NCBI GenBank assembly: GCA_016839845.1
Contig: JAEOTL010000467.1
Coordinates: 1-64,000 of the forward strand
Length of the DNA: 64,000 nucleotides
Reading direction: 5' to 3'
Source of the DNA: Promethearchaeota archaeon
GTDB taxonomy: Archaea; Asgardarchaeota; Lokiarchaeia; Sigynarchaeales; SOKP01
This document shows, one piece after another, positions 8,080-16,969 of the stretch (position 1 is its first letter; each line of letters begins with the position of its first letter). A model generated the notes under the pieces. It searched no databases. It saw only the letters and a program-made list of their open reading frames with translations, and was not told the origin of the DNA. A program made the position numbers and the translations under genes.

Positions 8080-11000
8080 ATGGAAAGATATACCAGAAGA
8101 TCTATGTATCACCTTAAAAAACGGGATTTAAGTCGATATTTTATTATTATTTTTTTTCTAGCAATTTGTCTTTTAGTTGGCAAGTTATCATATTCAAATT
8201 TAAGTATTCAAAATGACTCCAATAAGAGTAACAATAATAATCCGTTTAATGAATTAAAGACAGCCGATTCCTGGATCAATGAGCCAAGAATAATTATCGA
8301 TGGAAATTGGTCTGAAACTAAACAAACTTACGATTGGTGCGATGGTGAAGGAACCTGGGAAGAACCATACATCATAGAGAACGTCACCATTAACGCAAAT
8401 AACAGTGAATTTTGTATTTTAATAAATAACTCTTTAACTGAGCCCTTTATTATTCGAAACTGCAAGTTTCTTAATTCAAGCATAGATTATGGGGCAATCG
8501 AACTAATCAATACCAATAATGGAACTATTTTGCTAAATAATATCTCATTGAACAATGGGATTGGGATTAGGTTGTCTAATTCTGAAAATAATTCAATTAC
8601 AAACAATTACATTCAAAATAATACAAATGCTATAATTCTTGGTGAGTTCTGCTCTAACAATACAGTTTTTACAAACAAAATAACTGATAATACAGTTGGG
8701 ATAAACCTAACTTCATCAAGTTGTAATGGGACATTAGTTTATAACAATACTTTTAGCAATAATGGATTAAGTGCAAACGATGATGGAAACAACAATAAAT
8801 GGGATAATGGAACACTCGGTAATTATTGGGATGATTATACAGGGGCAGATCTAAATGATGATGGTATTGGAGATTCTCCGTATGGTGTATCAGGAACTGC
8901 TGGAAGTCAAGATAATTACCCTATTTGGGATGATGGTGAAAATGTTAGCCCTGAATTAACTATCCATCTTCCTTATAATAATACATATTGGTCGAGTGCA
9001 CCATTAATTAATGTAAGTGCAGTAGATGATAATTTGGAATATATTTGGTATAATGTTACTGGGACTCCTACCATAGAATTTCTTGAACATAATGTAGCTG
9101 AAGTATTAAATGATATACTATGGGATAGTTTATCCGAAGGAGAGTTCCAAGTTTCTTTTTTCGCAAATGATACAAATGGGAATGTTAACAATTCAATTAT
9201 ATTAACTTTATACAAAGACACAAATTCTCCTACGTTATTAATAAATTCACCCTCTGATGGTACGTACTGGAATTCCCGTCCTAATATTCAAGCCACCGCA
9301 ACAGATACTTATTTTGACTCTGTATGGTATGAAGTAGGGAGTTTTAAAGTAAAACTTACAAATGGTGTTCCAGAATTGCTAAATTTGACAATATGGAACG
9401 GTCTACCAGATGAAGGATCTTTTACCGTCTACTTTTTTGCCAATGATTCTGCAGGGAATATCAATAATCTACATTCTCGAACGCTCTATAAAGATATCGT
9501 AGTACCTTCTTTGACAGTAAATCTACCATCAGATGGGACCTATTGGAATACTCGTCCTAGTATTCAAGCTACAGTCACCGATACTTATTTCGATTCAGTA
9601 TGGTATGAGGTAGCGAGCACGAAAATTATTCTTACGAATGGAATAGCAGACCTGTTAAATTTAACCATATGGAATAGTTTAGCCGATGAAGGGTCTTTTA
9701 CCATTAACTTCTTTGCCAATGACTCTGCAGGGAATGTAAACAATCTTTATTCTCGTACACTGTATAAAGATACCATTATACCTTCATTAGTGGTAAATTT
9801 ACCCTCAGATGATACTTACTGGAACTCCCGTCCTAATATTCAAGCTACAGCAACAGATACTTATTTCGATTCTGTATGGTATGAGGTAGGGAGTTCGAAA
9901 GTAATACTTACCAATGGAATAGCGGAATTATTAAATTTGACAATATGGAACAGTCTACTGGATGAAGGATCTTTCACAATCTACTTTTTTGCCAATGATT
10001 CTGCAGGGAATGTGAATAATCTCTATTCTCTAACATTATACAAGGATATTGACACGCCCTCTTTAGTTATAAATCAACCTTCCGACGCCACCTATTGGAA
10101 TTCTCGCCCTAACATTCAGGTTACCGCAACAGATACATATTTTGATTCAGTGTGGTATGAAGTTAGTGGTACAAAGATTGTATTAACGAATGGAATAGCA
10201 GAACTGTTAAATTTAAGCATTTGGGATAGTTTAGGTGACGAAGAATCTTTCACCATCAACTTCTTTGCTAATGATTCGGCAGGCAATATTAACAACCTAT
10301 ATTCTCGAACACTTTACAAAGATATTGTAAATCCTTCTTTAGTAATAAATTTGCCTTCTGATGGCACATATTGGAATACTCGTCCTAATATTCAAGCTAC
10401 CGCCTCGGACACATATTTTGATTCAGTATGGTATGAAGTTGGTGGTAGGACAATTATACTTACGAATGGAGTAGCAGAGTTGTTGAATCTAACGATATGG
10501 AGTAGCTTAGCTGATGAAGGGTCTTTTACTATCAACTTCTTTGCCAATGATTCGGCAGGTAATATTAATAACTTATATTCTCGAACACTTTACAAAGATA
10601 TTGTGAACCCTTCTTTAGTAGTAAATCTACCCTCTGATGGTACATACTGGAACTCCCGCCCAAATATTCAAGCTACCGCAACAGATACCTATTTCGATTC
10701 TGTCTGGTATGAAGTTAGTGGGACGAAAATTATACTTACGAATGGAGTAGCAGAGTTGTTGAATCTAACAATATGGAGTAGCTTAGCTGATGAAGGGTCT
10801 TTTACTATCAACTTCTTTGCCAATGATTCTGCAGGCAATATTAACAATCTCTATTCTCGTACACTCTATAAGGATATTGTAAACCCTTCTTTGGTAATAA
10901 ATCTACCTTCTGACGGCACTTACTGGAATTCAATTCCAAGTATTCAAGCTACTGCTACAGATCCTTATTTTGATTCTATATGGTATGTGGTTGGAAGTAC

Positions 11001-14000
11001 TACAATTCTACTTGAAAACGGTGTTTCTGAGCAGTTTGACACAACCATATGGAATAGTCTATCTGATGAGATTTCATTTATCGTTTATTTCTATGCTAAT
11101 GATTCTGCTGGAAATATTAATAATGTGCACAATCTCACTCTTTTTAAGGATGTGGTGGTTCCCTCCTTAGTAATTAATTTACCAGTTAATAATACTTATT
11201 GGAACTCTCGACCTGATATCCAAGCCACCGCTACAGATACTTATTTCGATTCTATATGGTATTTGGTTGGAAGTACAGAAATAATGCTCATGAATGGTGT
11301 ATCAGAAGGGTTGAATTTAGGAATTTGGGATAGTCTCCCTACTGAAGGACTTTTTAATATATATTTCTACGCTAATGATTCTGCAGGCAACATATTTGAA
11401 TCTCTTCCCTTATCCTTATACAGAGATATACTAGCTCCAAGAGTGAGTATTTTTTTACCCGTAAACAACACTTATTGGGATACAATCCCATCAATAAAAG
11501 TTAGTGCCAATGATCCAAATTTCAATATGCTCTTTTACGTAGTAGGAGGGACTCAAGTACAACTAACAAATAATATTGAACAACTATTAGAAGCTGCTAT
11601 CTGGAATAGTTTGCCTCAAGGTAAATTTATAATTGAGATTTATGCAAATGACACCTTAGGAAATTTGAATAATTCTTTTAGAATAACTTTATTTAAAGAT
11701 ACGATAGCCCCCAGAATTACAATAAATTCCCCAATGAATAATACTTACTGGAATGCTCCACCATCAATCAATCTTACTGTGTACGATCCTAACTTTACTA
11801 TTTTATATTACATGGTTGGTCCTACACAAATATGGTTGACAAATAATACCGCACAATTGTTAGATTTAACTATATGGAACAGTTTGCCTCAGGGATTATT
11901 CCAAGTTAGAATTTATGCTTGGGATAGTTTCGGTCATCTTAATGACTCCTTAATATTAGAATTGTATAAGGATACCTTAGCTCCAGAGGTGGTGATTCAA
12001 GCTCCTGTAAATAATACCTATTGGAATACTCCACCACCGCTTAATATTACTATTAACGATCCAAATTTCGATAGCCTTTATTACGTAGTAGGGACAACTC
12101 ATATTGGATTAACAAACAATATCGAACAACTATTAGATTTAACTATATGGAACGGTCTCCCACAAGGAGAATTTCAAATTGAAATTTATGCAAATGATAG
12201 TTTTGGCCATCTTAATAATAGTTATGTTATTACTTTGTACAAAGACACTGTAATACCTAATCTAACAGTAAATTTACCTCTTAATGGTACATATTGGAAA
12301 ATTCTGCCTACTATTAATGTGACAGTATTAGATACCAATTTCGATTCTGTATGGTACAAAGTTGGAAGTACTACAATTAAACTTGAGAATGGAATCTCAG
12401 AAGCATTCGATTTAGTTATATGGAATAGTCTACTTGAAGAAGATGAATTTTCAATATATTTTTATGCCAATGATAGTGCTGGAAATATGAATAGTGTAGT
12501 TATGTACACTTTATATAAGGATATCAGAAATCCTATTATAACTATCAACTACCCCGATCCTAATGATTTATTTGGCCCGAAATCCCCAGGTTTTGATATT
12601 TCAATTAGCGAAGGGAACCTAAACTCAACATGGTATACTATTGTTGGGAGTTCAACTAATTTTACCTTTTCAGGGTTAACTGGAACTATAAATCAAGCAC
12701 TTTGGGATGAATTTGGGAATGGTACATTGACTTTAAGATTCTATGCTAATGACACATTAAATAATCTTGGTTTTGCTGAAGTAACCGTAAGGAAAAACAT
12801 ATATGCTCCGATTATCAATATAGTTGATCCCCAAAGTAATGATTTATATGGGATTGTTGCGCCAGATTTTATGATTTATAAAGATGGTGTCGAGATTAAT
12901 ACTACGTGGTATACGATAGACAATGGTCTGACGAATTATACTTTTTCGGGACTAACAGGTACGATAAATCAAACCGCGTGGGACCTTTACGGATTTGGGG
13001 ATATTGTACTTAAGTTTTATTTAAATGATTCTTTAGGTGTAATTGGATCTGATTCAGTTACAATCAAAAAAGACCCTGATGTTCCAGAAGTAAATGTTAC
13101 TTATATAAATCCGCTAATAGATGGCTCCTACTGTAACTCAGCCCCTATATTTAAAGTCTCTGTGTATGATCCCAATCTACAGACGATTTGGTATCAAGTT
13201 GGTGCGTCTAAAGTTTTAATTGCTAATAATACCGAAATTACTCTTGATAGTTTAATCTGGGATGCCCTCCCTCAGGGGGAATTTATAATTCAAATCTTTG
13301 CAAATGATACCCTTGGTTATTTAAATGATACTTTTAGTTTGACATTTTACAAAGATACGCTTGCTCCTAGATTAGTTTTAAATAATCCTTCTAATAACAC
13401 TTATTATAATACTCCACCTCTAATTAACATCACGGTATATGACCCAAATTTTAACTCCCTTACATATACTGTTTTAGGTGGTTATCTACCCGCGAATATT
13501 TGGTTGGTAAACAATACTATGGAGCTACTCAATCAGGATATTTGGGATGATCTTCCTCAGGGAGGATTTGTAATTGTATTTACTGCCTATGATACTTTTG
13601 GGCATCTTAACGATACTTATATTCTTACTCTTTATAAAGATACTCTGGCACCTTTACTAGTAATGACACTCCCGGAGGATAATTCTTTCCATAATACACC
13701 TCCTACATTAAGAGTGTCTTCAACTGATCCGAACCTTTATAAGATATGGTATAAAGTAGGAACAACGACTATCGAATTACTTAACGATTCCGATCAAGTT
13801 TTTGATTTGACCTTATGGAATAGTCTTGTTGAAGGAGCTTTTGTTGTAGAAATTTATGCAAATGATAGTTTCGGTCATACTAGTATCCCAATAAACATTA
13901 CTCTTATTAAAGACCTAACCCCACCCCTTATAACAATTAATTCTCCTATTAATAATACCCACTATTCATCTCCTCCCGATATTGATATAACGGCGTTTGA

Positions 14001-15789
14001 TGTAAATCTTGATACTGTGTGGTATACGGTTATGGGTACAAAAATAATCCTTACTTTAACCGTTGAACCATTGGATTTGGGTATATGGAACAGTTTATCT
14101 GAAGGGGAATTTCAAATCTTAATTTTTGCTAATGATTCTGCAGGAAATTTAAATAACAGTCTTACTTTAACCCTCTACAAAGATACATTAGAACCCCTAA
14201 TAACCATCAATTCACCCTTAAACAATTCATATTATAACTCCACACCAACATTAAATATTGTAGCTTTTGATCCAAATTTGCTTTCTATCAGCTATAAAGT
14301 ATTGAGTTATGCCCCAATCGTTTTGATTAACAATACAGATATGTTATTTAATAGCAGTATTTGGATGGATTTACCTCAAGGGTGGTTTAATATTCAAATT
14401 ATAGCAGAGGATTCACTTGGTAATATAAACAATTCGGTTATTTTGACATTATATAAGGACACCATCGTTCCAGAGATAACTATTAATCTCCCCCAAGCAA
14501 ATGGCCTTTATGGTAATTTATCCCCGGATTTTGATATCTTTGTAATTGAAAGCAATATTAATAATATGTGGTATTCTCTCATAGGGGAGCCAGCAATCTT
14601 TATTTTTTCTGGAACCACGGGTACTATTGATCAAACAACTTGGGATAAATTTGGCAATGGGACAGTTACTATAAGGTTTTTTGTTGATGATATTGCTGGT
14701 AATTTAGCCTACAAGGATGTTGTTATTAGGAAAAATATTTTTGCTCCGATCATAACAATATATTCTCCTATTACCGATGAACTTATAGGAATTAATGCTC
14801 CAAATTTTATAACTTATACATCTGGTACGGAAATTCAAGAAACATGGTATACTTTAGACAACGGTCTAACGAATTATACATTTACAGGGTTAAATGGGAC
14901 AATAAATCAAATAGCTTGGGATAATTTTGGCTCTGGGCCTATTACAATAAGATTTTACATAAACGACTCCCTTGGAAAAATCGGATTCGATGAAGTAGTT
15001 GTTATTAAAGATTCAGATACCCCAATAATTCTCATTAATTCCCCCCTGAATCAAACAGTATTTGCCGCATCACCATTTATCAATCTAACAATTTTGGAAC
15101 CTAACCTCGATCGAGTATGGTATAGTGTAAATTCCACAATTATCGATATGACGGGGAATTTAACACAATTTCTTGATTCTTTAATATGGGATAATTTACC
15201 TCAAGGAACTTTCATAGTAGAACTTTTTGCTAATGATACTGTAGGAAACTTAAACAATTTACTTCAACTTTATCTGAGTAAAGACACAATTGGGCCCAAC
15301 ATTACTGTTATTCTCCCAACTGAGAATCAAAGAATTGATAGAGATTCTCCTTTCTTTGAGCTTTCTCTTTTTGATGAAAACGGTATAGATATTAGTTGGT
15401 ATGAAATTAATGGAAGTGGTAGTTCTATACAATTTATAGGGTCAATTGGGAGGATTGATCAGGTGCTATGGGAAACTATATGGGACAATCTAACTCAAGG
15501 AGACACTATTACCATCCGTTTCTACTCAAGCGACACACTTGGGAACGTAAATCATAAGGATATAACTGTTATTAAGTATACACCCAAATCTCAATTTAGG
15601 ATTTTTTCTGATCCATGGTCTTTTATAATCCCAACCGCGGGACTAATTGCAATGTGTCCTATTACAATAAAATTAACAAAAAGTCGATATTATGAATCTT
15701 TAAATGCCAAGGAAAAGAGTCGTTTAAAGAAGGTTATAATAACCATCTTTTTCTTCTTGTCTTTAACCGCGATATTCTTTATCTTCTAA
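8080..15789 (+). CDS. giant cell-surface protein: NosD-like beta-helix plus about 24 Ig-like modules
   Basis: The protein has 2569 residues. A signal/anchor helix is at about 21-37 (FIIIFFLAICLLVGKL). Residues about 65-270 contain the IIDGNWSE start and Asn-rich turns of a right-handed NosD/pectate-lyase-like beta-helix. From about 290 onward there are about 24 Ig-like modules of 84-92 residues, each with a TYWN-R/P start, a central W-Y pair, an IW-x-SL loop, and ending in ANDSAGN and LYKD. Two hydrophobic stretches at the extreme C-terminus (about 2510-2528 and 2552-2569) anchor it. Almost every module carries N-x-S/T sequons (NLT, NDS, NNT), so heavy glycosylation is likely. Likely role: adhesion, cell contact or part of the surface layer. 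An alternative start is the Met at residue 9. Confidence 0.93.
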   Translation: MERYTRRSMYHLKKRDLSRYFIIIFFLAICLLVGKLSYSNLSIQNDSNKSNNNNPFNELKTADSWINEPRIIIDGNWSETKQTYDWCDGEGTWEEPYIIENVTINANNSEFCILINNSLTEPFIIRNCKFLNSSIDYGAIELINTNNGTILLNNISLNNGIGIRLSNSENNSITNNYIQNNTNAIILGEFCSNNTVFTNKITDNTVGINLTSSSCNGTLVYNNTFSNNGLSANDDGNNNKWDNGTLGNYWDDYTGADLNDDGIGDSPYGVSGTAGSQDNYPIWDDGENVSPELTIHLPYNNTYWSSAPLINVSAVDDNLEYIWYNVTGTPTIEFLEHNVAEVLNDILWDSLSEGEFQVSFFANDTNGNVNNSIILTLYKDTNSPTLLINSPSDGTYWNSRPNIQATATDTYFDSVWYEVGSFKVKLTNGVPELLNLTIWNGLPDEGSFTVYFFANDSAGNINNLHSRTLYKDIVVPSLTVNLPSDGTYWNTRPSIQATVTDTYFDSVWYEVASTKIILTNGIADLLNLTIWNSLADEGSFTINFFANDSAGNVNNLYSRTLYKDTIIPSLVVNLPSDDTYWNSRPNIQATATDTYFDSVWYEVGSSKVILTNGIAELLNLTIWNSLLDEGSFTIYFFANDSAGNVNNLYSLTLYKDIDTPSLVINQPSDATYWNSRPNIQVTATDTYFDSVWYEVSGTKIVLTNGIAELLNLSIWDSLGDEESFTINFFANDSAGNINNLYSRTLYKDIVNPSLVINLPSDGTYWNTRPNIQATASDTYFDSVWYEVGGRTIILTNGVAELLNLTIWSSLADEGSFTINFFANDSAGNINNLYSRTLYKDIVNPSLVVNLPSDGTYWNSRPNIQATATDTYFDSVWYEVSGTKIILTNGVAELLNLTIWSSLADEGSFTINFFANDSAGNINNLYSRTLYKDIVNPSLVINLPSDGTYWNSIPSIQATATDPYFDSIWYVVGSTTILLENGVSEQFDTTIWNSLSDEISFIVYFYANDSAGNINNVHNLTLFKDVVVPSLVINLPVNNTYWNSRPDIQATATDTYFDSIWYLVGSTEIMLMNGVSEGLNLGIWDSLPTEGLFNIYFYANDSAGNIFESLPLSLYRDILAPRVSIFLPVNNTYWDTIPSIKVSANDPNFNMLFYVVGGTQVQLTNNIEQLLEAAIWNSLPQGKFIIEIYANDTLGNLNNSFRITLFKDTIAPRITINSPMNNTYWNAPPSINLTVYDPNFTILYYMVGPTQIWLTNNTAQLLDLTIWNSLPQGLFQVRIYAWDSFGHLNDSLILELYKDTLAPEVVIQAPVNNTYWNTPPPLNITINDPNFDSLYYVVGTTHIGLTNNIEQLLDLTIWNGLPQGEFQIEIYANDSFGHLNNSYVITLYKDTVIPNLTVNLPLNGTYWKILPTINVTVLDTNFDSVWYKVGSTTIKLENGISEAFDLVIWNSLLEEDEFSIYFYANDSAGNMNSVVMYTLYKDIRNPIITINYPDPNDLFGPKSPGFDISISEGNLNSTWYTIVGSSTNFTFSGLTGTINQALWDEFGNGTLTLRFYANDTLNNLGFAEVTVRKNIYAPIINIVDPQSNDLYGIVAPDFMIYKDGVEINTTWYTIDNGLTNYTFSGLTGTINQTAWDLYGFGDIVLKFYLNDSLGVIGSDSVTIKKDPDVPEVNVTYINPLIDGSYCNSAPIFKVSVYDPNLQTIWYQVGASKVLIANNTEITLDSLIWDALPQGEFIIQIFANDTLGYLNDTFSLTFYKDTLAPRLVLNNPSNNTYYNTPPLINITVYDPNFNSLTYTVLGGYLPANIWLVNNTMELLNQDIWDDLPQGGFVIVFTAYDTFGHLNDTYILTLYKDTLAPLLVMTLPEDNSFHNTPPTLRVSSTDPNLYKIWYKVGTTTIELLNDSDQVFDLTLWNSLVEGAFVVEIYANDSFGHTSIPINITLIKDLTPPLITINSPINNTHYSSPPDIDITAFDVNLDTVWYTVMGTKIILTLTVEPLDLGIWNSLSEGEFQILIFANDSAGNLNNSLTLTLYKDTLEPLITINSPLNNSYYNSTPTLNIVAFDPNLLSISYKVLSYAPIVLINNTDMLFNSSIWMDLPQGWFNIQIIAEDSLGNINNSVILTLYKDTIVPEITINLPQANGLYGNLSPDFDIFVIESNINNMWYSLIGEPAIFIFSGTTGTIDQTTWDKFGNGTVTIRFFVDDIAGNLAYKDVVIRKNIFAPIITIYSPITDELIGINAPNFITYTSGTEIQETWYTLDNGLTNYTFTGLNGTINQIAWDNFGSGPITIRFYINDSLGKIGFDEVVVIKDSDTPIILINSPLNQTVFAASPFINLTILEPNLDRVWYSVNSTIIDMTGNLTQFLDSLIWDNLPQGTFIVELFANDTVGNLNNLLQLYLSKDTIGPNITVILPTENQRIDRDSPFFELSLFDENGIDISWYEINGSGSSIQFIGSIGRIDQVLWETIWDNLTQGDTITIRFYSSDTLGNVNHKDITVIKYTPKSQFRIFSDPWSFIIPTAGLIAMCPITIKLTKSRYYESLNAKEKSRLKKVIITIFFFLSLTAIFFIF
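9229..11436 (+). repeat. eight in-frame tandem repeats of exactly 276 bp
   Basis: Module boundaries at the Pro codon after LYKD fall at 9229, 9505, 9781, 10057, 10333, 10609, 10885, 11161 and 11437, each exactly 276 bp apart (92 codons). The next unit is 273 bp and later modules drift in length and sequence. The exact periodicity and the high nucleotide similarity of the first seven or so units indicate recent expansion by unequal crossing-over or conversion. Confidence 0.9.
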
Positions 15790-15822
15790 AAAATAGTAAA
15801 ATTCTAAGTTTCTCTAATATAC

Positions 15823-16857
15823 TTATTTTTCTGAATAGTCCAAAATGAGCTTCATTTCTGCAAAGTTTAGTTTTTTTCCTGATTTCTGTTTATTAAGCGC
15901 AATTTCTAATTTTTCTTGCATTAGTTTTTTTTGAGATTTCTTCTTTCTAATGATCTCCTTAATTTCGGGTGTTAATTTTTGTTTTGGTTTTAACGTTTTT
16001 GGTTTAGGTTTTGGTTTTCTTCTGCTTTTTGATAATATTATTTCTTTTGGCTTTGGTTTCTTTTTTAAGTAATTAGTTAGTTCTTCAAACAGTCCAGCTG
16101 TATTTTGACTCATCAACTGCGAAAAGAGCGTGTAGTTACGATCCGAAGTGGTTTTATTTTGTACCAATTCCTTATCAATTTTCTTCTTAATAATTTCGTA
16201 TTCTCTAGTTTTTCTGTATAGCTTGAGCATTTCCTTATGTGTCTTAGTTCTCTCGACTATTAATTTATCCAAGTTATTATATATTTCTTTTAAACTCACT
16301 TCAAGGCTATCTATTCGTTTTTGATTTTTATAATAGGCAGTACTCAACACTTTTTTGACCAGTTTTTTGTTAAGAGCTTCTACCGACTCACTTTTTTGTT
16401 GCTTGGTTTCTTCTAGCTTTCTTAATTCCTCGATTATATCATTTTCCTCATCAATATTTAACACACTTTCCTCTAACATATTGTTTAACTGGCTTATTCT
16501 ATAATCTATCTCTTCAAGAGAACCTTTTGTGAGTTCAAGTGATCTCGAAATTTCCCCATTTAGTTCTGGTTCTTGGAGGGTAGCGTTTTCTTTAATTAAA
16601 TAACTCCAAAGTTGTTCATCGTCAATCTTTTGTTTTTTAAGCTTCTTGATTTGTAAATTGCAGTGAATGCGCTTGCTTTTATTAAACTCTCGCACATCTA
16701 ATAACAATTTATAAATTTGAGATTCAACTTTTTGGAAATTAAGAAGTAAATTTATGAATTTATCATCGAGTTGATTCCTTGTAAGTACATACTCTTTGAC
16801 AATCTTTTGTGCATTATTGAAGTAATTTACCAAATCGTCTATTTTTTTCTCACTCAT
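15823..16857 (-). CDS. coiled-coil protein with KPK-rich linker and C-terminal FAE-LDY motif
   Basis: This is a 344-residue soluble, charged protein. Residues about 5-255 are almost continuous heptad-type helix (Leu/Ile spaced in Lys/Glu-rich sequence). A basic linker rich in KPKPKPK repeats follows near 272-295, and a short helical C-terminal unit ends in LNFAEMKLILDYSE. The same order (KPK linker, then a short helical unit with FAEL-x3-VIDY) occurs in the protein at 20072-22117, so the two share a module. No catalytic motif is visible. It converges with the giant surface gene (33 bp gap). Function unknown; a structural or scaffold role is plausible. Confidence 0.8.
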   Translation of the reverse strand: MSEKKIDDLVNYFNNAQKIVKEYVLTRNQLDDKFINLLLNFQKVESQIYKLLLDVREFNKSKRIHCNLQIKKLKKQKIDDEQLWSYLIKENATLQEPELNGEISRSLELTKGSLEEIDYRISQLNNMLEESVLNIDEENDIIEELRKLEETKQQKSESVEALNKKLVKKVLSTAYYKNQKRIDSLEVSLKEIYNNLDKLIVERTKTHKEMLKLYRKTREYEIIKKKIDKELVQNKTTSDRNYTLFSQLMSQNTAGLFEELTNYLKKKPKPKEIILSKSRRKPKPKPKTLKPKQKLTPEIKEIIRKKKSQKKLMQEKLEIALNKQKSGKKLNFAEMKLILDYSEK

Positions 16858-16933
16858 TTTATAAATCGCTATAAATTATGATTTTATAGAGTTTGAATAT
16901 TTGATGCTCTTAAGAGAACACCATTAATTAATT

Positions 16934-16960
16934 GTAAATTATTATTTAAATTTTTATATA
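16934..16960 (+). promoter_or_regulatory. candidate promoter (TATA-like) for the propeller protein gene
   Basis: The A/T run with TTATTTAAAT followed by TTTATATAAGG lies 10-35 bp before the ATG at 16970. With an archaeal TATA-to-start distance of about 26 bp the transcript would be leaderless or nearly so. No ribosome binding site is seen. This is based on composition and spacing only. Confidence 0.3.
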
Positions 16961-16969
16961 AGGACCTAT

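Noticed and set aside
9229..11436. Regular tandem repeats that might suggest a CRISPR or satellite array
   Set aside because: The 276-bp units are in-frame protein modules inside one continuous reading frame, with no spacer-like variable segments.
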